Below are positions 36,712-46,329 of a stretch of DNA of 64,000 nt, one piece after another. Made by a program: the position numbers and the translations under genes. The DNA comes from Betaproteobacteria bacterium (GTDB lineage: Bacteria > Pseudomonadota > Gammaproteobacteria > Burkholderiales > Rhodocyclaceae), in contig WREP01000004.1 in assembly GCA_009779265.1 (NCBI GenBank), positions 37,735 through 101,734 of the forward strand, written 5' to 3'. The notes beneath the pieces are model-generated. The model saw nothing but the letters and a program-made list of their open reading frames with translations. It was not told where the DNA came from and made no database searches. Within the stretch, counting starts at the first letter, position 1, and each line of letters begins with the position of its first letter.

Positions 36712-37167
36712 GATAACTCCCGTACTAAAAGAAGGAGCGGGTAATTTAATTCGTTCGGGTAAATAAATCAATAGATGCGCCACGCTTGAAGATATTTTTA
36801 TCGGATTCCAGATTGCCATTCGGCAACCGCCGGGCGAGTTTCAGGGCGCGCCGTGTTGAGTCGCCTCGACCTGATGGCCGGGAATTTCTCGATATGGTTC
36901 AAGGGCGATTCGATAACGCCGTGCGTCCGCTTGCACCGACAAAGGGGTGGAGATTGAATGCCTGAGTGGCCGAGGCCGGCGAACGGAGTGTTTCCATCGC
37001 CGGACAGCTACATTCCGGCGGTTCAATCCAATCAAATGCGCCGGACGCGCCAGCATCTTGGGAAAACCGGCCTTTCGGCTTTTCGGGTTTCCCTGCGCAT
37101 TCTGCGGTCATATGTCCCGCATCAATGAAAAGCCCCGCCAGTCATGCGACTGCGGGGCTTTGAATGC
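36712..37167. other. intergenic region without a supported gene
   Basis: About 455 bases between the H-NS-like gene and tRNA-His. The first 100 bases are AT-rich and probably hold the operon promoter. The rest has mixed composition with an imperfect stem near 36955-37028 (GATTGAATGCC with GGCGGTTCAATC) that looks slightly tRNA-like. No reading frame here has a ribosome site and recognisable product. Confidence 0.5.
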
Positions 37168-37244
37168 TGGGGCGACAGATGGGGCTCGAACCCACGACAA
37201 CCGGAATCACAATCCGGGACTCTACCAACTGAGCTACTGCCGCC
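37168..37244 (-). tRNA. tRNA-His (GTG)
   Basis: Read on the minus strand: G(-1) plus acceptor GCGGCAG, D-arm TAGCTCAGTTGGTAGAG, anticodon loop TTGTGAT with GTG, T-arm GTGGGTTCGAGCCC, acceptor CTGTCGC, discriminator C and encoded CCA. The extra G at the 5' end opposite C73 is the hallmark of tRNA-His. Confidence 0.97.
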
Positions 37245-37394
37245 GCTGAAAGAAGCCGCGCATTGTACGAATTTCCGGCGAGCCTGTCCACACCCTTGCT
37301 GCTCTTTTTGCATTGGCGGCAAGGGTTTGTCTGATGCTGGTCGTGATACAATCAACGGTTTTATTTTTCGGCTCCGACGTCACAAGGAACTTTC

Positions 37395-38699
37395 ATGGAA
37401 TCCAACACCGCACAAGCCAGCGAACTCGAACGCCGCGTGGATCTCGTCATCGCCATCGCTGATGTCGAGAAGGAAATGGAACAGCGCCTCAAGCGCATGG
37501 GCCGCAATGTCAAGATGCCGGGTTTCCGCCCGGGCAAGGTGCCGCTCAGCATGGTCAAGCAGCAGTACGGCGCGCAAGCGCGTCATGAGGTGCTGTCGGA
37601 GGAACTCGACCGTGTTTTCGGCGAGGCTGTCACCGCCCAGAATCTGCGCGTTGCCGGCTATCCGCGCATCGAGCCGAAAGCCAGCGAGAGCGCGACCCAT
37701 CTCGAATTTTCCGCCATTTTCGAGGTCTATCCGGAATTCGTCCCGGGCGACCTGTCGGCCTCCGAGATCGAGCGCCCGGTGCTTGAAGTCAGCGCCGCCG
37801 AAGTCGACAAGACCCTGGACATTCTGCGCAAGCAGCGCGTCGCCTATGTGGATGCCGACCGCGCCGCGGCCAAGGAAGACCGCGTGACCATCGACTTTCT
37901 CGGCAAGAAGGATGGCGTGCCCTTCCAGGGCGGCGAGGCCAGCGATTATCCCTTCGTTCTCGGTCAGGGCATGATGCTGCCCGATTTCGAGAATGCCGTC
38001 GAAGGCTGCAAGACTGGCGACGCCAAGTCCTTCGATTTGACCTTCCCGGCTGATTATCATGCCAAGGATCTGGCCGGCCAGACGGTGCAGTTCGAGATCA
38101 CCGTCAAGCAGGTGCAGGCGCCGCAACTGCCGGAAATCGACGGCGAATTCGCCAAGGGCATGGGCGTGGCCGACGGCGATGTCGCCAAGATGAAGGCGGA
38201 AATCGCCGCCAACCTGAAGCGCGAGGTCAAGCGCCGTATCGAGGGCAAGATCAAGGATCAGGTCATGGAAGTCCTGCTCAAGGCCAATCCGATCACTATC
38301 CCGGTGGCGCTGACGGATATGGAAATCCAGCGCTTGATGCAGGCGGCCCGCCAGGATATGGAACAGCGTGGCATGAAGACCAAGGATTTCCCGATCCAGC
38401 CGGAATGGTTCGCCGACCAGGCCAAGCGCCGCGTCGCACTGGGCCTGATCCTCGCCGAAGTGGTCAAGGTCGAGAACTTGCGGGCGACGCTGGAGCAAGT
38501 GCGGACGCTGGTCGAGGAGACTGCCCAGAGCTACGAGCAGCCGGAAGAAGTGATCCGCTGGTACTACGCCCAGCCGCAGCGCTTGCAGGAAGTCGAGGGC
38601 GTCGCCCTTGAGAACAATGTCGTCGCCTGGGTGCTGAGCAAGGCCAAGGTCACCGACAAGGCCGCCGTTTTCGATGAACTGATGGGCCAGAAGCAGTAA
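37395..38699 (+). CDS. tig: trigger factor (ribosome-associated chaperone)
   Basis: Ribosome-bound chaperone and prolyl isomerase that meets nascent chains at the exit tunnel. The 434-residue protein has the ribosome-binding signature GFRPGKVPLSMVKQQYG (about residues 43-59), a central FKBP-type domain (EDRVTIDFLGKKDGVPFQGG) and a C-terminal helical domain. Length is normal. It leads the classical tig-clpP-clpX-lon-hupB series, all on the plus strand. A possible -10 TACAAT lies at 37347-37352, but I see no good -35 partner. Confidence 0.96.
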   Translation: MESNTAQASELERRVDLVIAIADVEKEMEQRLKRMGRNVKMPGFRPGKVPLSMVKQQYGAQARHEVLSEELDRVFGEAVTAQNLRVAGYPRIEPKASESATHLEFSAIFEVYPEFVPGDLSASEIERPVLEVSAAEVDKTLDILRKQRVAYVDADRAAAKEDRVTIDFLGKKDGVPFQGGEASDYPFVLGQGMMLPDFENAVEGCKTGDAKSFDLTFPADYHAKDLAGQTVQFEITVKQVQAPQLPEIDGEFAKGMGVADGDVAKMKAEIAANLKREVKRRIEGKIKDQVMEVLLKANPITIPVALTDMEIQRLMQAARQDMEQRGMKTKDFPIQPEWFADQAKRRVALGLILAEVVKVENLRATLEQVRTLVEETAQSYEQPEEVIRWYYAQPQRLQEVEGVALENNVVAWVLSKAKVTDKAAVFDELMGQKQ

Positions 38700-38747
38700 G
38701 CTGGCTGGCGCCGCAGCACGTCCGTAACAGAAGCAACAAGGGTTGAC

Positions 38748-39377
38748 ATGAATATCGACAACGCAAACGACTGGAATCCGCAGGCGCTCGGCCTGGTGCC
38801 GATGGTGGTGGAACAGAGCGGTCGCGGCGAGCGCGCCTACGACATCTATTCGCGCCTTTTGAAGGAGCGGGTGATTTTTCTCGTCGGCCCGGTCAATGAC
38901 GCCAGCGCCAACCTGATCGTCGCCCAGATGCTGTTCCTGGAGGCGGAAAACCCGGACAAGGACATCCATTTCTACATCAATTCTCCGGGCGGCTCGGTGA
39001 CGGCCGGCCTGTCGATCTACGACACCATGCAGTTCATCAAGCCCGACGTGTCGACGCTGTGCGTCGGCCAGGCCGCCTCGATGGGCGCCTTCCTGCTTAA
39101 TGCCGGCTGCAAGGGCAAGCGTTTTGCCCTGCCCAATTCGCGCGTCATGATTCACCAGCCGCTGGGCGGCTTCCAGGGCCAGGCCTCGGATATCGCCATC
39201 CATGCCAAGGAAATCCTCTCCATCCGCGACCGCCTCAATCGCATCATGGCCGAACACAGCGGCCAGCCGCTGGAACGCATCGAGAAAGACACCGATCGCG
39301 ACAATTTCCTTTCGGCGGCCGAGGCGGCAGAATACGGTCTGATCGACAAGGTTCTAACCCGCCGCGACGCGGCTTGA
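38748..39377 (+). CDS. clpP: ATP-dependent Clp protease proteolytic subunit
   Basis: Serine protease forming the double-ring chamber that works with ClpX or ClpA. The 209-residue protein has the catalytic Ser in [11 protein letters not shown], His in [10 protein letters not shown] and Asp in KDTDRDNF. The N-terminal propeptide-like [18 protein letters not shown] precedes the mature domain. The clpX start follows 14 bases after its stop. Confidence 0.97.
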   Translation: MNIDNANDWNPQALGLVPMVVEQSGRGERAYDIYSRLLKERVIFLVGPVNDASANLIVAQMLFLEAENPDKDIHFYINSPGGSVTAGLSIYDTMQFIKPDVSTLCVGQAASMGAFLLNAGCKGKRFALPNSRVMIHQPLGGFQGQASDIAIHAKEILSIRDRLNRIMAEHSGQPLERIEKDTDRDNFLSAAEAAEYGLIDKVLTRRDAA

Positions 39378-39391
39378 TCGGAGGCACCCAG

Positions 39392-40654
39392 ATGTCCAAA
39401 GGCGGCCACGAAAAACTGCTGTACTGCTCCTTTTGCAGCAAGAGCCAACACGAAACCAAGAAACTGATCGCCGGTCCGTCGGTGTTTATCTGCGACGAGT
39501 GCATCGCGCTGTGCAACGACATCATCCGCGACGAACTGCCCGCTGAAACGGTCCAGGCCAGCCGCGCCGACCTGCCGACGCCGCGCGAGATCTGCGCCAT
39601 CCTCGACCAGTACGTGATCGGCCAGGAAGTCGCCAAGCGCATCCTCGCCGTGGCGGTGTACAACCATTACAAGCGTCTGCGCCATGCCAACAGGAGCGCC
39701 GATGACGTCGAACTGGCCAAGAGCAACATCCTGCTGATCGGCCCGACCGGCTCGGGCAAGACCCTGCTCGCCCAGACCCTGGCGCGGCTGCTCAATGTCC
39801 CCTTCGTGATGGCCGACGCCACCACGCTGACCGAAGCCGGCTATGTCGGCGAGGATGTCGAGAACATCATCCAGAAGCTGTTGCAGAAGTGCGATTACGA
39901 CATCGAAAAGGCGCAGCAGGGCATCGTCTACATCGACGAGATCGACAAGATTTCGCGCAAGTCCGACAACCCGTCGATTACCCGCGACGTTTCCGGCGAA
40001 GGCGTGCAGCAGGCCCTGCTCAAGCTGATCGAGGGCACCGTCGCCTCGATTCCGCCGCAGGGCGGGCGTAAGCATCCGAACCAGGATTTCGTCCAGGTCG
40101 ACACCACCAACATCCTTTTCATCTGCGGCGGCGCCTTCGTCGGTCTGGAAAAAGTCATCCAGGACCGTTCCGACAAGGGCGGCATCGGCTTTGAGGCCGT
40201 GGTCAAGAGCAAGGATGACAAGAAGGCCGTCGGCCAGATCCTGCTCGATACCGAGCCGGAAGACCTGATCAAGTTCGGCCTCATTCCCGAACTGATCGGC
40301 CGCCTGCCGGTGGTCGCCACGCTCCAGGAACTGGAAGAACCGGCCCTGGTGCAAATCCTGACCGAACCGCGCAACGCGCTCATCAAGCAGTACCAGAAGC
40401 TGTTTTCCATGGAAAACGTTGAGCTGGAAGTGCGCACGGGCGCCCTCTCGGCCATCGCCAAAAAGGCGCTGGAACGCAAGACCGGCGCCCGCGGCCTGCG
40501 CTCGATCCTGGAACAGACCCTGCTCGATACAATGTACGAACTGCCCGGCATGGAAAATGTCGAAAAGGTCGTCATCGACGAGAACATGGTCGCCGGCGAT
40601 ACCCCGCCCCTGCTGATTTACGCCGACCAGCCGAAGGTTTCCGGCGCCAACTGA
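39392..40654 (+). CDS. clpX: ClpX AAA+ unfoldase
   Basis: ATPase that recognises and unfolds substrates for ClpP. The 420-residue protein starts with the C4 zinc domain (CSFCSKSQ ... CDECIALC), then Walker [13 protein letters not shown], Walker [11 protein letters not shown], the pore loop GYVGEDVE and the RKH-type loop segment GRKHP. The ATG at 39392 is chosen: GGAGG (39380-39384) precedes it, and the in-frame TTG at 39374 is unlikely. Directly coupled to clpP. Confidence 0.97.
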   Translation: MSKGGHEKLLYCSFCSKSQHETKKLIAGPSVFICDECIALCNDIIRDELPAETVQASRADLPTPREICAILDQYVIGQEVAKRILAVAVYNHYKRLRHANRSADDVELAKSNILLIGPTGSGKTLLAQTLARLLNVPFVMADATTLTEAGYVGEDVENIIQKLLQKCDYDIEKAQQGIVYIDEIDKISRKSDNPSITRDVSGEGVQQALLKLIEGTVASIPPQGGRKHPNQDFVQVDTTNILFICGGAFVGLEKVIQDRSDKGGIGFEAVVKSKDDKKAVGQILLDTEPEDLIKFGLIPELIGRLPVVATLQELEEPALVQILTEPRNALIKQYQKLFSMENVELEVRTGALSAIAKKALERKTGARGLRSILEQTLLDTMYELPGMENVEKVVIDENMVAGDTPPLLIYADQPKVSGAN

Positions 40655-40665
40655 GCCGCTTTTCC

Positions 40666-40693
40666 CTTGAATTGCGGCGTTTTGCCCCCAGTT
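40666..40693 (+). promoter_or_regulatory. heat-shock (sigma-32-type) promoter of lon
   Basis: CTTGAAT (40666-40672) and CCCCAGTT (40686-40693), separated by 13 bases, closely match the sigma-32 consensus CTTGAAA-N11-16-CCCCATNT. It lies 33 bases before the lon ATG, in the 71-base clpX-lon gap. Lon is a classical heat-shock gene, which supports the reading. Confidence 0.65.
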
Positions 40694-40725
40694 GAGGGGT
40701 TGTCACCCATTGTTAAGGCTTCTTC

Positions 40726-43140
<2,415 letters not shown>

Positions 43141-43189
43141 GATTTTTCGTCGCGCTCCCGAAGAGCTGGCCGATGCGGCGAAAATCCGC

Positions 43190-43219
43190 TTGACACAAGG
43201 ATTTCCGGAGGGATATAAA
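43190..43219 (+). promoter_or_regulatory. sigma-70-type promoter of hupB
   Basis: TTGACA (43190-43195) and TATAAA (43214-43219) with an 18-base spacer, in the lon-hupB gap, 53 bases before the hupB ATG. HU is an abundant protein and this is a near-consensus promoter. Confidence 0.7.
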
Positions 43220-43272
43220 CCCGGTTTCGTTACCGCTTCGCTTTTTCGACTCATCCAACCAAGGGGTTTAAA

Positions 43273-43551
43273 ATGAACAAGACCGAACTGATCGACCAGA
43301 TCGCCGCTTCTGCGGAAATCTCCAAGGCTGCCGCCGGCCGCGCGCTCGATGCTGCTGTCGACGCCATCAAGGAAGCGCTGAAAAAGGGCGACACCGTTAA
43401 CCTGGTTGGTTTCGGCACCTTCTACGTCGGCGAGCGCGCCGCCCGCACCGGTCGCAACCCGCAGACCGGCAAGGCCCTGGAAATCAAGGCCGCCAAGTCG
43501 CCGAAATTCCGCGCCGGCAAGGGTCTGAAGGACGCCGTCAACACCAAATAA
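43273..43551 (+). CDS. hupB: nucleoid protein HU-beta
   Basis: A 92-residue histone-like DNA-bending protein. It begins [19 protein letters not shown] and contains the HU signature [21 protein letters not shown] with the conserved Pro of the DNA-intercalating arm. Position after lon is typical for the beta form. AAGGGGTTTAAA precedes the ATG; it has its own strong promoter. tRNA-Val begins 7 bases after the stop and could be co-transcribed. Confidence 0.96.
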   Translation: MNKTELIDQIAASAEISKAAAGRALDAAVDAIKEALKKGDTVNLVGFGTFYVGERAARTGRNPQTGKALEIKAAKSPKFRAGKGLKDAVNTK

Positions 43552-43558
43552 TCACCGT

Positions 43559-43634
43559 GGGTGCTTAGCTCAGTTGGTAGAGCGTCGCCCTTACAAGGCG
43601 AATGTCAGCGGTTCGACCCCGTTAGCACCCACCA
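43559..43634 (+). tRNA. tRNA-Val (TAC)
   Basis: GGGTGCT acceptor, D-arm TAGCTCAGTTGGTAGAG, anticodon stem-loop with TAC at 43592-43594, T-arm CAGCGGTTCGACCCCG, complementary acceptor AGCACCC, A73 and encoded CCA. All arms pair. Confidence 0.97.
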
Positions 43635-43647
43635 CAGAAATATGAAC

Positions 43648-43683
43648 AAAAAAAGGGCTTAGAGAAATCTAAGCCCTTTTTTA
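43648..43683 (+). terminator. rho-independent terminator after tRNA-Val
   Basis: AAAAGGGCTTAGA and TCTAAGCCCTTTT pair around GAAA, and a T run continues. It probably ends the hupB-tRNA-Val transcript. Confidence 0.85.
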
Positions 43684-43827
43684 TTGGCATTTTACCGACC
43701 AAAATCGGAGCTTGAGAGAGCGAATACCAACCAAAAAGAGGCGTTTACCAACTGGGAATATCTTGTAAAGTGCGATGCTTGGCGATTCCAAGGAGTCATC
43801 ATGCCAGCCGGCGGGTAGGAGGTTCGT

Positions 43828-44163
43828 CTAGGCGGCAGTCGCCTCGCGCAGAGTATCGGTTGCCCATTGGTTCAGGCTCTTGCCTGCCGCTTTCGCTGCA
43901 ATCGTCGCCGCGCGGTGCAAATCGGGCGGTACGCGCAGGTTCAACGCGCCAGAAGCTTTTGCCAGCGGCTCGATGCCATCCTTGGCGCAAGCGTCCAGAT
44001 AAACGCGCAGGGAGGTTGCGCCTTCGCGCTGCAACCCGGCAACGTCGGTTGCATAGAAATCCGCGCCGCCGGACAGTCCGGTAAATTCGCCACGGAACAT
44101 ACCGATGTCGGGATCGTAGGCAATGACGGCCTTGTGACCGTCAATGGCGATGATGTTGTTCAT
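43828..44163 (-). CDS. hicB: HicB-family antitoxin
   Basis: A 111-residue antitoxin: an N-terminal partly degraded RNase H-like fold (HKAVIAYDPDIGMFRGEFTG) and a C-terminal ribbon-helix-helix DNA-binding part (LNLRVPPDLHRAATIAA, GKSLNQWATDTL). It inhibits HicA and represses the operon. The start at 44163 overlaps the hicA stop (ATGA), giving the hicA-hicB order. A longer frame to 44190 would begin inside hicA. Confidence 0.88.
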   Translation of the reverse strand: MNNIIAIDGHKAVIAYDPDIGMFRGEFTGLSGGADFYATDVAGLQREGATSLRVYLDACAKDGIEPLAKASGALNLRVPPDLHRAATIAAKAAGKSLNQWATDTLREATAA

Positions 44164-44414
44164 GGTTTCACTCCGTTTGATTCGAGCCACTTGCGGATGC
44201 TTTCGACAGCGCCTTTGTCTGTGTCCGGATTCGGGTGTGGGCGGTGGAATACTCGCACCACATCGAACAGCCTGACCGTGACGCGGGAACCTTCTGCCTC
44301 GGTGACGTTCGCGCCCAGCGCCACGAACAGAGATTCAATCTCCGACCACTTCACGTTCGCGCTGACCGGGCGCGAAAAAAGCAGTTCCAGCGTTTTCAGG
44401 TGCTTTCGTTTCAT
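44160..44414 (-). CDS. hicA: HicA-family toxin, atypical active-site region
   Basis: An 84-residue small double-stranded-RNA-binding-fold protein; HicA toxins cleave mRNA. It has the family start KRKHLKTLELLFSRPV and a late PNPDTDKGAVESIRKWL. The canonical Gly-Ser-His of many HicA toxins reads Gly-Ser-Arg here (EGSRVTVRL), with His residues later in RVFHRPHP. This may be a recognised subtype, not a dead protein. TTTGGAGC precedes its ATG and a palindromic operator lies just upstream. The module sits next to prophage remnants. Confidence 0.82.
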   Translation of the reverse strand: MKRKHLKTLELLFSRPVSANVKWSEIESLFVALGANVTEAEGSRVTVRLFDVVRVFHRPHPNPDTDKGAVESIRKWLESNGVKP

Positions 44415-44423
44415 GCTCCAAAT

Positions 44424-44442
44424 GGTAGCAAATTATGCTACC
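44424..44442. promoter_or_regulatory. palindromic hicAB operator with embedded -10 box
   Basis: GGTAGCA-AATTA-TGCTACC is a perfect 7-bp inverted repeat centred 19 bases before the hicA ATG. On the minus strand CATAAT within it can serve as -10 box, so HicB binding would block the promoter. Confidence 0.65.
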
Positions 44443-44587
44443 ACGCACAAGCTTTCTTACTCCCATTTCAATACGGCGCTGCCATTCGCCAGATAACGCC
44501 GGGCAGGAAGCGCATTGCCACTATTGCCCCTCACGCCAAAGGAACTGGCGAATCTGGCAGAGAGGGAAGGGGCGGCGACTGGCCGCG

Positions 44588-45103
44588 ATGAACACCGCCC
44601 AGTTCGATTTCGCCGAAGCTGCCGCCCATCACGACAATGGCCGCGCCGCAGCCTGGCAGGATTTCGCTTACCCGCTTGGCGTGGTGTCGCAGAAGATGGC
44701 CGAGGACACCATTAACCACGGCGTCACGCATCTGTACGTTACCAAGCGCGTCGCCGCGCAGTTGATGGGTCTGCCCAGCACGGTGTTCCAGCCATCGGGC
44801 ATTGCGCCGCGCCCTGGCATCTTCCGGGTTGGCCGCCTGTTCGGGATGTACGAGGTCTATTACACCCCGAAGGTGCTGACCGAGACGCCGACCAGCGCCC
44901 AAATCTTGTGCGTTGGCCGCGCCACCGACGTGACGCGCAATCCGGTTGTACTCGGCGATGCCGTGCCGCCGACCGTGATCCCGCTGGCCGTGAATGCCGA
45001 CTTGCGCCAGGGCGCCGGCTTCTATGCCCGCAACTTCACGGCGGTCAATCCGCATGATCCGTCGTCGCGTGGCTTTGCCATGATCGAAGTCATCAACATG
45101 TAA
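44588..45103 (+). CDS. phage-derived protein, probably C-terminal part of a major capsid protein
   Basis: A 171-residue protein that looks like the second half of a phage structural protein: TINHGVTHLYVTKRVAAQLMG, FRVGRLFGMYEVYYTPKVL, then AVNADLRQGAGFYARNFTAVN with a C-terminal MIEVINM. The N-terminal half of a full-length capsid protein is absent upstream. The start MNTAQFDFAEAAA at 44588 has no strong ribosome site. The next small frame also looks phage-derived, and both lie between hicAB and a truncated integrase next to tRNA-Ser. The capsid call is from general pattern and context. Confidence 0.5.
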   Translation: MNTAQFDFAEAAAHHDNGRAAAWQDFAYPLGVVSQKMAEDTINHGVTHLYVTKRVAAQLMGLPSTVFQPSGIAPRPGIFRVGRLFGMYEVYYTPKVLTETPTSAQILCVGRATDVTRNPVVLGDAVPPTVIPLAVNADLRQGAGFYARNFTAVNPHDPSSRGFAMIEVINM

Positions 45104-45120
45104 CCGGGAGGGATGGAGCC

Positions 45121-45306
45121 ATGACCCGCAAAGTTGAACTGGACGCTCCTTCCCCGACCGGGAAGGATGCCAACGACCTCGTCGCCGAGGTTTTCGCCGA
45201 CGCAAAGTATCCGCTCAAGGTGACTGTGAGGAACCACATGCCGCGCGATGTCACTTTCCCCGGTCTGGTATCGAAGTTTTGTGTCCGGTGCGTAGTGCCC
45301 CAGTAG
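45121..45306 (+). pseudogene. truncated small phage protein
   Basis: The frame starts 15 bases after the capsid-like stop with GGGAGGGATGGAG as ribosome site. Residues 1-49 (MTRKVELDAPS ... VTVRNHMPRDVTFPGL) resemble a small protein that often follows a phage capsid gene. From about position 45268 the sequence becomes the antisense of an integrase N-terminus, so the last 12 residues are foreign and the gene is cut by the junction. Confidence 0.45.
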
Positions 45307-45426
45307 CGCCCTCGGAACGCGCTTTGTAATGCGCCAACCAGCGCCGTGCAACTCCATGCCTGGAGGGTAAGCCATTTCCTCGTCCATCCCGGAATCTTGG
45401 CTGAATGTCCCCAGCTTTGTCCCCAA
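45270..45426 (-). pseudogene. N-terminal fragment of a phage tyrosine integrase
   Basis: Read leftward from 45426 or from the ATG at 45375, the segment MAYPPGMELHGAGWRITKRV and PRALLGHYAPDTKLRYQTGE matches the N-terminal arm domain (DUF6538-like) of tyrosine recombinases. The catalytic domain is missing: after about 45270 the frame only reads antisense to the phage protein. It starts 76 bases from the 3' end of tRNA-Ser, the usual place for an integrase whose element used that tRNA as attachment site. Confidence 0.55.
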
Positions 45427-45463
45427 AATGGCTGCCTGGAAGTGCTTGAATTACAAAGAATCC

Positions 45464-45492
45464 AGTAAAAACAAAGGCCCCGGAGGGCCTTG
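45464..45492 (-). terminator. terminator of tRNA-Ser
   Basis: On the minus strand AAGGCCC-TCCG-GGGCCTT is followed by TGTTTTT, just downstream of the tRNA 3' end. Confidence 0.8.
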
Positions 45493-45501
45493 TGATGCTA
45501 C

Positions 45502-45592
45502 TGGCGGAGAGGGCGGGATTCGAACCCGCGTTAGGGTATTACCCTAAACACGCTTTCCAGGCGTGCGACTTAAACCGCTCATCCACCTCTCC
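45502..45592 (-). tRNA. tRNA-Ser (GGA)
   Basis: Minus strand: acceptor GGAGAGG, D-arm, anticodon loop CTGGAAA with GGA, a long variable arm (class II, TTTAGGGTAATACCCTAA), T-arm GCGGGTTCGAATCCCGC, acceptor CCTCTCC, discriminator G and encoded CCA. The fragmentary integrase is next to its 3' end, suggesting past use as an attB site. Confidence 0.97.
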
Positions 45593-45661
45593 ACGGAAGC
45601 CGCGCATTTTAACAGCTTGGCGGCATTGTTCAAACAGGCTGGCCGGATCAGAGTAATTTAT

Positions 45662-46327
45662 TTAGCCGAGCCGCCGCAGGAGGCTGCTGGCGTGCGATTC
45701 GGCGATCAGTTGGGCGGCTGTGTCGATGTTCTTGGCGCTGGCGCGGAGCAGCAGCATTTGCAACAGACGGGCGAGGAGCAGCGCATTTTCCATGGCGTTG
45801 CGGCGGCCGCTGCCGGTGTCGAGGGCGAAATTTTTCAGCCAGTGATCGAGCGGTTGTAGGGAACTCTCTTTGTCGCCGAACATCGCCGGCAGCAGCCAGG
45901 CGAGGTCGATCCACTGCGGCTGGAAGTTGATGCCCAGGCGCTCCTTATAGGTGCGCAGCAAGTAGCCGCTGACATAGGGGACATGGTAGGTGACCAGCGG
46001 CGCTTTGGCGGCGTACTGGAGAAAGGCCAGTAGCCTGCGTTCAAGCGCTCCCTGCGCTGGCGCGCTGTCGTCGAGATCGACATAGAGCGTAGCGTCCGGC
46101 GCAATTGCCGAATGGCGCACGGCGCTGGCGGCAATGCCGAGCAGGCGGCCGTTTTTGGGTTCGCCGCCAGCGCTCTGGATATCGACAACCAGATAGCGAG
46201 TCTGGAAATGCGCTTCGTCCAGCGACGGTGCTGTGCTGTCGCGCCAGGCGGCCAGGCCGGCCCGCACATCGTCCGGCAGGCGCCCGGAGGCCGCGCTGTG
46301 AAACAGGAATTTATTGAGCCCGAGCAT
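45662..46327 (-). CDS. DnaQ-like exonuclease-fold protein with degenerate active site
   Basis: A 221-residue protein downstream of the DUF294 protein by 2 bases, in the place usually held by a 3'-5' exonuclease. The fold is recognisable (TRYLVVDIQSAGGEPKNGR, TYHVPYVSGYLLRTYKERLG, LQPLDHWL), but the catalytic set is broken: motif I has Asp49 but Gln51 in place of Glu, motif II has Val119 in place of Asp, and motif III reads RRNAMENA instead of a His...Asp arrangement. It is probably a non-catalytic partner or nucleotide-binding protein. The gene appears intact and expressed with the upstream gene. Confidence 0.7.
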   Translation of the reverse strand: MLGLNKFLFHSAASGRLPDDVRAGLAAWRDSTAPSLDEAHFQTRYLVVDIQSAGGEPKNGRLLGIAASAVRHSAIAPDATLYVDLDDSAPAQGALERRLLAFLQYAAKAPLVTYHVPYVSGYLLRTYKERLGINFQPQWIDLAWLLPAMFGDKESSLQPLDHWLKNFALDTGSGRRNAMENALLLARLLQMLLLRASAKNIDTAAQLIAESHASSLLRRLG

Positions 46328-46329
46328 GA

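Noticed and set aside
36952..37028. tRNA-like sequence on the plus strand with GCCTGAGTGGCCGAGGCC and GGTTCAATCC
   Set aside because: The D-arm- and T-arm-like pieces are present but no consistent acceptor and anticodon stems with a normal anticodon loop can be drawn, and there is no CCA. Probably chance or a very old remnant.
36947..37249. 100-codon open frame on the plus strand
   Set aside because: It runs through tRNA-His antisense and has no family features; the tRNA explains the open frame.
43690..44600. Search for a second copy of the tRNA-Ser 3' end as attachment-site repeat
   Set aside because: No convincing repeat of the T-arm/acceptor sequence was seen; only a loose TGGCAGAGAGGG similarity near 44556.
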